A stretch of DNA of 64,000 bases from Paractinoplanes ovalisporus (GCF_016834655.1 NZ_JAENHP010000028.1:62001-126000); one strand, 5' to 3'. Shown: positions 52,201 to 61,206, counted from the stretch's first letter. Program-made: numbers and translations. The notes: generated by a model not told the origin, from the letters alone.

Positions 52201-52684
52201 CCTGGCCGAGGACCGGGCCCGCTGCCTGCAGGCGGGCATGGACGAACACATCGCCAAGCCGCTCGTGCCGGCCGACGTGGCGGCCGCGCTGGCCAAGTGG
52301 GCCCGGCCGTCGGTCGTCACCCAGATCGAGGAACGCCTCGACCAGTTGCGAGGCCCCGACCCGGCCGAGAGCGCCCCCGTGATCGAACGCCTGCTGCGCA
52401 CGATGGTCGACCGCATCCCCGGCCACGTCGAGAAGATCAGCCAGGCCCTGGCCCTGGACGACGCCCCCACACTGCGCAACGAGGCCCACCAGCTGAAAGG
52501 CATCATGGCCAACATCGGAGCCGCCGACTGCGCCGACGCTTGCGGCCGCCTGGAGGAGGAGGCCCGCGTGAGCGACCTCGACGCGGCGGTGGACGCGCTG
52601 GCCGCGCTGCGCCCGTGCCTGGACGCCGTCCGCGAGGCCGTCGACATCATCCTGCGAGCCCCCGCCGAGACAGCCCAGCTTTAG
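49265..52684 (+). CDS. Multi-PAS hybrid histidine kinase with receivers and Hpt (BarA-like)
   Basis: This protein has about 1139 residues. One N-terminal hydrophobic stretch (AAAAVAAGGIVLTW) is followed by four PAS domains (about 40-150, 150-270, 272-395, 398-515) and HisKA (SMSHEIRTPMNGVIGL, His). Next come HATPase (LLNLAGNAIKFT, DTGIGID, GGTGLGLAISRDLV), a degenerate first receiver, a canonical second receiver (LVEDNDINRT, IFMDCLMPEMDG) and a C-terminal Hpt domain (EAHQLKGIMANIG). Start GTG 49265 (or TTG 49259) is favoured. There is no ribosome site, but TACGGT (49251-49256) is placed for a leaderless transcript. ATG 49214 is also in frame. The phosphorelay output is not adjacent. Confidence 0.93.
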   Translation: MSSRHVAAAAVAAGGIVLTWRKLAHRRDRRRVERYIHLAAILEDTAAPAFVKTLDGCYQIVSPAYEKLHGLRDAAGHYDHEVHPPERMAEISRHDRDVLSGNGPVAYEEEFDGRWYVTTLHALRDGRGRTYAIFGAGVDVTQLRLAESKFRSLLDASPEAMVCVNSDGHIVHANSRAVELFRYPRDEMIGAAIETLVPGASRKIHVQHRNRYFSTPSARPMGEGMLLTAQRKDGSEFPVDVSLSPVQAEGKTMVLAAIQDVTGRRLLQHTNARLAAIVESSNDAIVSKALDGTIETWNSGAERLYGYKAAEMIGHDVTRLLPPDRLDEEKDLLNRVNQGETLPQHETRRMRKDGQIIEVSLSMAPMRDDDGRIIGASTVAHDITARVSAEKRLRVEREQLQMIMAAAADPFFTMGPDGVIREWNRRAEQVFGWPRDEILGRDVTETVLPGRYRAALGRFLDGEWDWLLNRPTEMAARRHDGREMPIELTMWRIRHDGAAHLHAFARDISTRLETEQALAQARDQALETARLKSQFLASMSHEIRTPMNGVIGLTSLLLGSTLDEQQRRYAEGISTAGSALLSVINDVLDFSKLEAGKVLLDDTNFKLRRLVDDVVSLVVPPGTSSSVSVAGECDPRLPATVSGDVAKLRQVLLNLAGNAIKFTAYGRVSISVIPDPSPTAGPDAVPVRFEVRDTGIGIDQHEQEKLFEPFTQADAGTTRRFGGTGLGLAISRDLVELMGGHIGVHSEPGQGSTFWFTVPLRAAREGASLSESHALDGLRVLIVDQDETDRAVLTDQLAAWSMQATGVETGKEAYDILRDAAATGRPIDLVIHDGVFPGVPDGTPEPRTILLTDEDQPDAFTKPLRQSQLYDALVGVLAAESERAPAPTPAPTGSGHVLLVEDNDINRTVALGILATLGYSADIATNGREAVRMAAERPYQLIFMDCLMPEMDGYAATAEIRRREGADRHVPIIALTASALAEDRARCLQAGMDEHIAKPLVPADVAAALAKWARPSVVTQIEERLDQLRGPDPAESAPVIERLLRTMVDRIPGHVEKISQALALDDAPTLRNEAHQLKGIMANIGAADCADACGRLEEEARVSDLDAAVDALAALRPCLDAVREAVDIILRAPAETAQL

Positions 52685-52783
52685 GAACCAGCTCCTCCGA
52701 TCCTCCCGGAATGTCTCACCGTTTCCTCTTGCGGCACCAATCGTTCGGCCAGTGACCCTTTCGCCATCGCTGAGGTTGAATGG

Positions 52784-55700
52784 GTGACTGCTCGACGAGG
52801 GGAACGGATTCCGATCATGCGGCGCAGGCTGAGGGCCGGTTTGGTCGTCGCAACCGTGCTTACCGTCCTTGCGTCCGCCGTTGCGGCTGTGGCGGTCAAC
52901 ATCGCAACCGGCTCGGAGTCGCCGCTATGGCTGCCCGAATTTGTCCGGGCACATCCCGTTCTGCTCCTCGCCATATCGACGGCCATGGTGATCGTCGTAG
53001 CGCTGATGAATTGGAGCTGGCAGCGCCGCTACGAGGAGGAACTCGACTCCACCGTGCCCGCTGCTCAGATGCGCGAGTCCTGGGTGGTGGATCGCCCGAC
53101 CGAGGTGGACGCGGTGGTGCGGGCTTTACGCCGTCGACGCGGCACCTCCACTGTTGGCGTCACCACGGCCCTACACGGAGCGGGCGGGTTCGGCAAGACG
53201 ACGCTGGCCCGCATGGTCAGGTCGGACCGCCGCGTGCTCCGCCGGTTCGACCGCCGCATCTACTGGGTCACGCTGGGCCGCGATGTGCTGAGCGACGCGC
53301 TTGTGGAGAAGGTGAACGACCTCGTCCGGCAGATCGCCCCGTCGAAGGCCTACCCGTTCACCGACGTCCGTCAGGCGGCAGACCACCTCGCGGCCGTGCT
53401 GGCTGAAGGACCGCCGAGGCTGATCGTTCTGGACGACATCTGGTTCGAGGAACAGCTGGCGGCGTTCCCTGTCGCGGGGCAGTGCGTGCGCCTGGTAACG
53501 ACCCGAACCGCCTCGCTGGTCGCGTCTTCGAGCTTGACCGTCCGGGTTGATCAGATGTCGACGGCACAGGCACGTGTTCTCCTGACCGGCGATCTCCCCG
53601 AACTCCCCTCCGCCACGGTCGAGGCTCTGATCCAGGAGACGGGTCACTGGCCGTTGCTCCTGCGGCTGGTCAACAAGATCCTTCTCGACCAGTACAGATT
53701 CGACACGGATGTCGCCGCCGCGGCCGAGCAGTTGCTGGCACGTCTCCGGCACGGTGGCGCGTTGCAGGTCGACAGCATGACCGGCGCCACGTCCGGACAG
53801 TTGGATCTCAACGACCCCGACCAACGCCAGAACGCCGTCGTCGCCACGATCGAGGCCAGCACCGGGCTTCTCAGCACTACCGAACGGCGACGATTCGCCG
53901 AATTGGCGATCTTCGCTGAAGACACGTCGATCGAGGTCGGGTTGGCCGCCAAGCTCTGGGAGGTCACGGGTGGACTTGACGCGACGGAAATTCGCCTGCT
54001 CTGCAGCCGCTTGGCGGGACTTTCTCTCATCACCTTGACAGCCACCGAGCACGGTGGCGAGATCGCGGTGCACGACGTCGTTCGCGACTACCTCCGCCAC
54101 CAGCTAGGAGTGGGAGAACTACGAGAGCTGCACGAAGTTTTCCTCCAGGCGATCGCGCGCAACTACTTCCCCCGCCCCACCGACGACGACACGAAGCCGG
54201 TCACACCCTGGTGGAATCTGCCGGCGGGCGCCATCTACCTGAAAGACAACCTGGTTGAGCACCTGATCTCCGCGGGCCGTCTTCCGGAGGCGGAGATCTT
54301 GGCGACCGACATCCGTTGGCTGGAGGTCCGGCTCGAGCAGGCCGGCACGAACGCGCCCATCTCGGACCTGAGGCGGGTCGGCACGCCTAGAGCCAAGGCG
54401 CTGATGCAGTCGTTCGACGAGGCTCAGTACTCGCTCGGCCAGGCCACCTCGGCCGGCCGGCCCACAACGTTCTACAGCTTCGTCCAGCAGACGCAAGCCG
54501 AGACGGCGACCGGGCCCGTGAACGCGGCCGAGGCCGAGGACGTCGCCGTCCTGCTGCGCTGGGCCCGGGCCGGCGACCTGACCAGGCTCCGGTCGGCCGC
54601 GCGAGCGCACTTCGACGCGGCAGAACGGCACGCGAGAGCCCGCAGGACGTTCGATGAGCGCCGGAGCCGTTTCGCCGCCCTGATTGCCCTGGCCCTGCAA
54701 ACGCGTCCCGAGAGCGCCGAGTCCGCGCGGGATCTTTCGCTGGTCGCCCTTCACGAGATTCACGGCGGAGATCCCAGTGAGGACGAGATCAGCGCCGCCG
54801 TTCTGGCCTACCTAGGACCCGATTCGGCCGCGGTCGGGCCCGCGGTGCGATCCCACGTGTCCCAGACCGGGCCGGGCGGGCTCGAGCAACTCATTCCTCT
54901 CCTCGCGGTCAGCCGGGCCGCGGCACGAATCGTCATCGGGGTCGTGGTGAACGACCCGGATCTCGCGCCGGTCGCCACCCGCTATCTGGGCCGCGGGCGA
55001 GGCAACCCGGAGGACGACTACGAGCGCTGGTCCGCGGTCATCGAAAGGTGGCGCCGAGATCGCCGGAAGCTGTTCTTCCAGCTGCGTACGCTCGCATATC
55101 TGGACGGTGAAGCGGCGTCCCTTCAGGAGGCCGAGGATCGCCTTATGGACCATCGAGCGGGTGCCCCCGCAGCGGCGGATCTGCCCGGTCTCACCGAGGC
55201 GGTCCGCGCGCTCCGAGCGGCGTCGACCGTACGCCGGTTCACCGAGCGCGACGCGGCCCTGCGTAAGGCTGTACGACTGGCGGAGGCCGTCGCGGCCGAG
55301 ATTCGCAGCGCGCCGACCGAGCTCGGCGTGGTGGTGGCCCACCCGGCAGCCGTGTGCATCGAGAGGGTCGCGCGGGAACTTCGCGACGAGCTGATCGCCG
55401 CACACCCGCCCAAGCCCGAGATCACGGCCGCTCTTACCTCTGCGCGCATACGGGACAACGTGATCTCGGTTCAGGTCCGCGTCAGCAACGCCGAGGACGA
55501 AGCGCCGCTCGAAGCGGCGTCCATGACCATCACCCCGGTACCCGGCATCTTCACCGCCTCGGCCGAGATCGCCGACCTCAGCGGCCCGTTGCACGGTGGC
55601 GATTCCGAAACAGTGATCGTCGAACTGGAGGTCTCCGACGGCGAAGCCCTGCCCCAGACCGTTGATCTCGACGTCGCTCTCACCCATCGGGCGCCCGTCG

Positions 55701-56914
55701 ACGTCGAACCCCAGATCCTGCGGTTCCGGCTGTCCCTGCCGGTCGACCACGCGTTCGACCCCATCGCACCAAACCCGTTCACCGACGGCGCCCTAGGTCG
55801 CCCGGTGGACAATCCCCACATGTTCTACGGACGGGATGACATGGTCACGCGGATCAGGGAGCGCCTGCGGACGGCAAGGTCACCGGGCGCGGGAATCGCC
55901 ATCTTCGGAGAGAAACGCACGGGGAAGTCATCGATCCGCATCCATCTGCGCCGCCGTCTGGCGGAGGAGGACGCCCTTCCGGTGGTGGACGTCGGGAATC
56001 TGGGTGAACTTGCACCGCAGGAGGACACCAGGACCGACCGGAACCTGCTCGGAGCGCTGCTGTGGCGGATCCTGGACAACGCCGAGCAGGCCGACGCCGG
56101 GATCATCCCGCCCGGCTTCGACCGGCAGACCCTGATCGCCAGCCCAGATCCGGTGCAGGACTTTGGTCGGGTGGTCGAGGAGCACCGCCGGAGCCGGCCG
56201 GGCCGCCGCCCGTGGATCGTCATGATCGACGAGTTCCAGTACCTGGAGGAGTGGATCCGGCGGGGGCTGATCCCGGCCTCGCTCCTGAAGGCGTTCAAGG
56301 CCATCGTCGAGCGCCGCCTCTTCCACCTCGTCCTGGTCGGGCAGTCCGAGATGGAACAGCTCGTCAAGACGGATCCGAACACGTTCGGTGTCTTCGGGCT
56401 GGAACGCGTCACATACCTCGCAGAGAAGGACGCTCAGGCGCTGATCGAGAAGCCCGTCCCACTGCCGGATGGTGGGAGCCGCTATCACGGACTGGCCGTC
56501 AGCGAGATCATTCGCCTCACCGGAGGCAACCCTTTCTACATTCAACGGCTCTGCTCGGCCATGGTGAGTTACATGAACGTCGAACGCGCCGGTGTGGTCA
56601 CCGAGGCTGACGTCGCCCGCGTCGTCGACGACCTGCTGGCCAGGCTGACCGCCGCCGACTTCGACAATCTCGAAGCACCGGGCGACAACGCTCCCGCTCA
56701 TCGTCTGGTCACCGCGGTGGACACCGCCTCCGGCCGGTCCTCCGCTCCACTGTCCGAGGTCGAACTGGCGTACGGCGGGAAGGTCCCGGAGGCCCTTCTG
56801 AACGATCTGGTCTCCCGGGACGTCGTCCGCCGGGAATCCGGCATGTACCGCGTGACGGTCGGACTCTATGCGCTGTGGCTGCGGCGATACGCAGAATCCT
56901 TCGAGAGGACATGA
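52784..56914 (+). CDS. Membrane-anchored double-NTPase (NB-ARC-like STAND plus AAA) protein
   Basis: This protein has 1376 residues. Two membrane helices (about 18-40 and 57-78) are followed by an NB-ARC-like STAND domain: P-loop GAGGFGKTTLA (about 132-142), Walker B LIVLDDIW (213-220), VTTR and the GxP-type GHWPLLLRL. A helical middle (about 400-880) and a beta domain (about 890-1000) lead, through NPFTDGALGRPVDNPHMFYG, to a second ATPase: P-loop GEKRTGKSS (about 1041-1049) and Walker B WIVMIDEFQYLEEW (about 1143-1156). GTG 52784 has GAGG eight bases upstream. It is coupled by ATGA to the AAA-GT4 gene. It is probably a regulated switch at the membrane; the trigger is unknown. Confidence 0.9.
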   Translation: MTARRGERIPIMRRRLRAGLVVATVLTVLASAVAAVAVNIATGSESPLWLPEFVRAHPVLLLAISTAMVIVVALMNWSWQRRYEEELDSTVPAAQMRESWVVDRPTEVDAVVRALRRRRGTSTVGVTTALHGAGGFGKTTLARMVRSDRRVLRRFDRRIYWVTLGRDVLSDALVEKVNDLVRQIAPSKAYPFTDVRQAADHLAAVLAEGPPRLIVLDDIWFEEQLAAFPVAGQCVRLVTTRTASLVASSSLTVRVDQMSTAQARVLLTGDLPELPSATVEALIQETGHWPLLLRLVNKILLDQYRFDTDVAAAAEQLLARLRHGGALQVDSMTGATSGQLDLNDPDQRQNAVVATIEASTGLLSTTERRRFAELAIFAEDTSIEVGLAAKLWEVTGGLDATEIRLLCSRLAGLSLITLTATEHGGEIAVHDVVRDYLRHQLGVGELRELHEVFLQAIARNYFPRPTDDDTKPVTPWWNLPAGAIYLKDNLVEHLISAGRLPEAEILATDIRWLEVRLEQAGTNAPISDLRRVGTPRAKALMQSFDEAQYSLGQATSAGRPTTFYSFVQQTQAETATGPVNAAEAEDVAVLLRWARAGDLTRLRSAARAHFDAAERHARARRTFDERRSRFAALIALALQTRPESAESARDLSLVALHEIHGGDPSEDEISAAVLAYLGPDSAAVGPAVRSHVSQTGPGGLEQLIPLLAVSRAAARIVIGVVVNDPDLAPVATRYLGRGRGNPEDDYERWSAVIERWRRDRRKLFFQLRTLAYLDGEAASLQEAEDRLMDHRAGAPAAADLPGLTEAVRALRAASTVRRFTERDAALRKAVRLAEAVAAEIRSAPTELGVVVAHPAAVCIERVARELRDELIAAHPPKPEITAALTSARIRDNVISVQVRVSNAEDEAPLEAASMTITPVPGIFTASAEIADLSGPLHGGDSETVIVELEVSDGEALPQTVDLDVALTHRAPVDVEPQILRFRLSLPVDHAFDPIAPNPFTDGALGRPVDNPHMFYGRDDMVTRIRERLRTARSPGAGIAIFGEKRTGKSSIRIHLRRRLAEEDALPVVDVGNLGELAPQEDTRTDRNLLGALLWRILDNAEQADAGIIPPGFDRQTLIASPDPVQDFGRVVEEHRRSRPGRRPWIVMIDEFQYLEEWIRRGLIPASLLKAFKAIVERRLFHLVLVGQSEMEQLVKTDPNTFGVFGLERVTYLAEKDAQALIEKPVPLPDGGSRYHGLAVSEIIRLTGGNPFYIQRLCSAMVSYMNVERAGVVTEADVARVVDDLLARLTAADFDNLEAPGDNAPAHRLVTAVDTASGRSSAPLSEVELAYGGKVPEALLNDLVSRDVVRRESGMYRVTVGLYALWLRRYAESFERT

Positions 56915-59172
56915 TGCCTCGTAACCCGTTCCGTGATCGCGGGATGCCGGTCGTCGGCGACAACTTCGTCGGCCGCTCGGCCCTGACGCGCAAGGTCACC
57001 GAGGTGTGGCAGGGAACCGGACGCCCGGGAAATCTCAGCGTCATCGGCTACCGCCGGGCCGGCAAGACGAGCCTGATCCGGCATGGGCTGAGCCTGATGG
57101 ACCGATCGGACCTCGCGGTGGTCCAGGTCAGCGTCATCGGCTACGCGTCGGTCTTCGAGGTCTTCCACGCGGTTGCGAGCCAATTGGCTGAGCAGTTGAC
57201 CGACGTCCCCGATCTGGTCCCGTTGGTGGAGCGGGTGGGCGCGGCGCGGGAGTGGTACGACCTCGAGAACGCGGTCTCGTCCCTGTTCAAGGAGGTCGGC
57301 CGGCACGGGCGCTTCGCGCTCCTGGTCTTCGAGGAGTTCGATCGGGCGCCGCTGGTGCTGGTTCGGCTGGCCGCCTTCCAACTCCTCCGGTCGCTGGCCA
57401 GCGAACCGGACTACCCGGTGGGCCTGATCACCGTGTCCCGTCGGCCCGTCATCGACATCGAGACCGATGCCGCGGGTGGGTCGCGGCTCGACGGCGTCCT
57501 CGGCGAGAAGTGCTATGTCGGCACGTTCACGCCCGACGAGGCCCGGCGTCTGATCGCTCGGTCGCTGCCCGTTGTCGATCTCTCGGCCGTGTCCGACGAG
57601 ATCATCCGGCTGACCGGCCGACAGCCCTACCTGCTCCACACGCTGTGCAGCCGCATCGTCGACGACTACCTGGAGACCGGCGTCGTTGACGTCGTGGCCT
57701 CCTACGACGCCGAAACACTGAGCTTCCACGAGTACTTCGAGCGCCTGCTGGACGACATCGAAGCCGAATCCCCCGACCGTGGAAGGGCGGCCCTGCTCGA
57801 CGTAGTGCAGCAGGTCGCCGATTCGCCGCACCGTCTGGAAATTCGGAAGCTGTCCAACCTGGGCGTCGTCGAGCCGGCCGATGGAGGCTTCCACCTCTTC
57901 AGCGACGGATTCGCGGCCTTCCTGACGGACTCACCGGCGCTCCCGCCCGACCTGGCCCTTGAGGCCACCCCCGACGAGCCGCGGGTGGCCCTGGTGGTGG
58001 CCACCGAGTGGAAGTCCCGTCACGGCGGGCTCAGCACACTGAACCGCCACCTGTGCCTCGGCCTGGCCGCGCAGCAGGTCGAGGTCTACTGCATGGTTCT
58101 CGCCGCGACCGACGACGAGGTCTCCGAGGCGAAGAAGGCCGGCGTCCACCTGCTCCGCCGCCCGGCGGTCGAGGGCGCCCCCGAGCTGAACAGCCTTCTC
58201 CGGCGCCCCGAATTGCCCGAAGGAGTGACGCCGAGCCTGGTCATCGGGCACGGCCGGGTGACCGGATCGGCCGCCCTGGTCCAGGCGGAGGACCACTTCC
58301 CCGGTTCACGGCGACTGCATTTCGTCCACATGGCGCCGGACGAGATCGAATTCCACAAGCTCGACCGGACAGACGACGTCGCCGAGACCGCGGAGGCCCG
58401 GACTCGCATCGAACTGAAGCTCGGCCGCAGCGCGGAGCGTGTGGTGGCGGTCGGCCCCCGGTTGCACGGCCGATACCAGAACTACCTGTCCGACCATGAC
58501 GACCACGAGCCGATCCGCTTCGACCCCGGGTTCGATCTGACCGATCCACGCGTTCGCCGGCCACCAGCCGGAACGCCGATGACCGTGCTGACGACGGGCC
58601 GCATGGAGGACTCGTCACTCAAGGGCCTCGACATCGCGGCCGGCGCGTGCGGGCTGGTCGCTGGGTGGCGGCATGAGCGCGGCCTGCGTGAGATCGAACT
58701 GGTCGTGCGCGGAGTTCCGGTCGGTGCCGCCGACAAGACCCTGGCCATGCTGAAGGACTGGGCCGCCAACCTGCGTCTCTCGGTGGTGCCGCGGAACTAC
58801 ACGCCCGACAGTGAGCTCCTTGCCGAAGACCTCCAGAGATCAAGTCTGTTCATCATGCCGTCGCGAGCCGAGGGTTTCGGTCTGGTCGGCCTCGAGGCCA
58901 TCGTCGCGGGCACACCGGTCCTGATCTCGGAGAAGAGCGGCCTCGGCGAGCTGCTGAAGGCACTGCTGGGCGGCGAGCGCGCAGCGCACTGGGTCGTTCC
59001 CATGTTCGGCGAGCCGGTGAAGGACACCGAGACCTGGGCGCGGTCGATCGAACACGTCCTCGCTGACCAGCAGTCCGCCTTCACCCGGGCCGAGGAGCTG
59101 CGACGCGAGCTGGCCGACAACCTGAGCTGGGCCAAGGCGTCCGTAGCGTTGCTGACCGAGGTCGGTTTTTAG
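56911..59172 (+). CDS. AAA-ATPase fused to GT4-type glycosyltransferase
   Basis: Residues about 1-345 of this 753-residue protein form an ATPase like the second ATPase of the preceding gene: NPFRDRGMPVVGDNFVGRS, P-loop GYRRAGKTSL (46-55), Walker B ALLVFEEFD (136-144) and a winged-helix-like end. Residues about 363-753 form a GT-B glycosyltransferase: VALVVATEWKSRHGGLST at the N-lobe, LTTGRMEDSSLKGLDIA, and the donor-site E-x7-E motif EGFGLVGLEAIVAGTPV (E654, E662) typical of GT4. ATG 56911 overlaps the upstream stop (ATGA). No membrane segment. Probably an NTPase-gated sugar transfer effector; acceptor and donor unknown. Confidence 0.92.
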   Translation: MMPRNPFRDRGMPVVGDNFVGRSALTRKVTEVWQGTGRPGNLSVIGYRRAGKTSLIRHGLSLMDRSDLAVVQVSVIGYASVFEVFHAVASQLAEQLTDVPDLVPLVERVGAAREWYDLENAVSSLFKEVGRHGRFALLVFEEFDRAPLVLVRLAAFQLLRSLASEPDYPVGLITVSRRPVIDIETDAAGGSRLDGVLGEKCYVGTFTPDEARRLIARSLPVVDLSAVSDEIIRLTGRQPYLLHTLCSRIVDDYLETGVVDVVASYDAETLSFHEYFERLLDDIEAESPDRGRAALLDVVQQVADSPHRLEIRKLSNLGVVEPADGGFHLFSDGFAAFLTDSPALPPDLALEATPDEPRVALVVATEWKSRHGGLSTLNRHLCLGLAAQQVEVYCMVLAATDDEVSEAKKAGVHLLRRPAVEGAPELNSLLRRPELPEGVTPSLVIGHGRVTGSAALVQAEDHFPGSRRLHFVHMAPDEIEFHKLDRTDDVAETAEARTRIELKLGRSAERVVAVGPRLHGRYQNYLSDHDDHEPIRFDPGFDLTDPRVRRPPAGTPMTVLTTGRMEDSSLKGLDIAAGACGLVAGWRHERGLREIELVVRGVPVGAADKTLAMLKDWAANLRLSVVPRNYTPDSELLAEDLQRSSLFIMPSRAEGFGLVGLEAIVAGTPVLISEKSGLGELLKALLGGERAAHWVVPMFGEPVKDTETWARSIEHVLADQQSAFTRAEELRRELADNLSWAKASVALLTEVGF

Positions 59173-59316
59173 AGCGACCTCAGGCCGTACGGGAAAGGTG
59201 GTTGGACATTGCCGTCACCAGGCGCTCGCGGGCGTCTGGAGCGGGCTGCGTACGGTGGTGGCCCAGCCGAACAGCAGGCCCGTCACGGCCACGACGCCGC
59301 TGCCGACGGTGTCAGC

Positions 59317-61206
59317 TCAGTCGCACTGCTCGCCCTCGTAGGTCAGCTCGTTGATCGAACCGCCCCACTTGAGGCACGCGTCGGCGCCGTCGGCGGTCAC
59401 CTTGGCGAACTGGTCGTAGTCGCCGCCGTCGTTGACCCGGCTCTGGCCCTCGTATTCGAGGAACGCCGTCATCGGCACGTTGCGGCCGTTGCTGGTGAGC
59501 CGGACCGTGACGACGCAGCTCTGGTCGTTGTCGTCGTTGTGGAGCAGCACCACGCGGCCCTTGGCCACGTTGGCGTCGTTGCGCAGCGCCTTCTGCTCGA
59601 CGACCTTGAAGCCGTCGCCGCAGACCTGTTTCGAGTCGGGCGCCTTGACCTGGGTCTCGGTCGGCGAGGCCTCGCCGGTCGGGTCGGCCGGGGCCTCGGT
59701 GGTGGAGGTCGGTTTGGGAGCCTTCGTACGCGTTTTGGTGGGCTTGGTGGTGGGCTCGGTGGTCTCGTCACCGCCGGCGATCGTGTCGTCGCCGCTGAGG
59801 CCGGCACCGTTGGTGACCCCCGGGTCGTCATTGGTCGGGATCATGGCCACGGCGACGCCGCCTACGCCCATCACGACAGCGACCACGGCAGCGATGAGCA
59901 GCCAGTTCCGTTTCTTGCCGGAGCTGTTGCCTTCTCCGGCGCGCGGACCGGAACCGGTGCCGCCGCCCATCCCGCCCGACGCGCCCGGTCGCGGGACCGC
60001 GGCGGCGCCGGAAGCGGACACCGACGTGTGGAAGCCGGTCTGGGGCGTCCGGGGGACGGCCTGGGCCCGGCCCGCCTGGAAACCGCCGGCCTGGGCACTT
60101 TGCGGGATCGGCATGCGTCCCGAGGTCTGACCGGGGTTGCGTGGCCCGCCGACCTGGGCGCGGCCCGCGCTCGGGAAGCCGGCCGCCGTGTGGCCCGGGC
60201 CGCTGGGCTGGGCGCCGCGCCCGCCCGTGTTCCCGTAACCGCCCGAAGTCGCGCCGCCTGGCCCGCCCGACATCGTGCCGCCTGGGCCGCCCGGCATCGC
60301 GCCGCCTGCGAAACCGCCTGATGTGGCGCCGCCCGGCTGGCGGAAGGCGCGGGTCTGCGGCGGCGTGAGCGGCCGGGACATCGAGCCCGTGCCCGGCCGG
60401 CCCGGATTGCGGGCGGCCGCGGCCATGTCGGCGGCGCTGGCGAACCGCTGCTGCGGCTCCTTGGCCAGCGACCGCATCACGATGGCGGCCACCGGCGGGG
60501 GCACGTCGGGCGGCAGGGTGGGCAGGTCGCCGTACACCAATTGGGTCATGACCTGCAGCGGGTTGTCGCCGACGTAGGGCGGGCGCCCGGTGAGGCAGCA
60601 GTAGGCGACGGCACCGAGCGCGTACACGTCAGTGCCCGGCCCGATCGGTTTGCCCTCGGCCTGCTCGGGCGCCATGTAGTTGGCCGAGCCGAGCACGACG
60701 TTGGTGCCGGTCAGGCCGTTCGCCTGCTGGGAACGGGCGACACCGAAGTCGACCAGCACGATCGCGCCGCCGGGCCGTACGAGAAGGTTGGCCGGCTTGA
60801 CGTCACGGTGCACGATGCCCGCCTCGTGCGCGACCTGCAGCGCGTCGGCCACCTGGGCGACGATGGCCATGGTCTCGCCCGGGCCGAGCCGGCCGGCCTG
60901 CTCGAGGCGCTTGGACAGCGGGATGCCCTCGACGAACTCCATCACCAGGTAGTCACCCTGGGTGGTCTCGCCGTAGTCGTAGACCTGCACGATGCCCGGG
61001 TGGCGCAGCGCGGCCATCATGCGCGCCTCGGTGCGGAACCGGGTGACGAACTGGGGGTCGTTGCGCAGGGCCGGGAGCATCACCTTGATCGCGACCTGGC
61101 GGTGCAGCATGACGTCTTCGCCACGCCAGACCTCACCCATGCCGCCGGCGGCGAGGCGTTGGGTCAGGCGGTAGCGGTCGCTGAGCATGGCTCCGGGGGC
61201 AAGCAC
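59317..61206 (-). CDS. PknB-type serine/threonine kinase with ectodomain
   Basis: The kinase domain of this 629-residue protein is at about 12-265 (Gly-loop LAAGGMGEVWRG, VAIKVM, HRDVKPANLL, DFGVARS, APEQAEGKPIGPGTDVYALG). A long Gly/Pro/Gln-rich linker with imperfect GGPGGATSGG units (about 290-425), one membrane helix (about 437-458), a Thr/Pro linker and an extracytoplasmic domain of about 110 residues with four cysteines follow. No PASTA repeats, so it does not bind muropeptides in the usual way. GTG 61206 lacks a ribosome site, and ATG 61188 is the alternative. A DnaA-like box pair lies 42-67 bp upstream. Confidence 0.93.
   Translation of the reverse strand: MLAPGAMLSDRYRLTQRLAAGGMGEVWRGEDVMLHRQVAIKVMLPALRNDPQFVTRFRTEARMMAALRHPGIVQVYDYGETTQGDYLVMEFVEGIPLSKRLEQAGRLGPGETMAIVAQVADALQVAHEAGIVHRDVKPANLLVRPGGAIVLVDFGVARSQQANGLTGTNVVLGSANYMAPEQAEGKPIGPGTDVYALGAVAYCCLTGRPPYVGDNPLQVMTQLVYGDLPTLPPDVPPPVAAIVMRSLAKEPQQRFASAADMAAAARNPGRPGTGSMSRPLTPPQTRAFRQPGGATSGGFAGGAMPGGPGGTMSGGPGGATSGGYGNTGGRGAQPSGPGHTAAGFPSAGRAQVGGPRNPGQTSGRMPIPQSAQAGGFQAGRAQAVPRTPQTGFHTSVSASGAAAVPRPGASGGMGGGTGSGPRAGEGNSSGKKRNWLLIAAVVAVVMGVGGVAVAMIPTNDDPGVTNGAGLSGDDTIAGGDETTEPTTKPTKTRTKAPKPTSTTEAPADPTGEASPTETQVKAPDSKQVCGDGFKVVEQKALRNDANVAKGRVVLLHNDDNDQSCVVTVRLTSNGRNVPMTAFLEYEGQSRVNDGGDYDQFAKVTADGADACLKWGGSINELTYEGEQCD

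Noticed and set aside
49256..52489. 1077-codon open frame antisense to the multi-PAS kinase
   Set aside because: Shadow frame; the kinase on the plus strand has all expected motifs.
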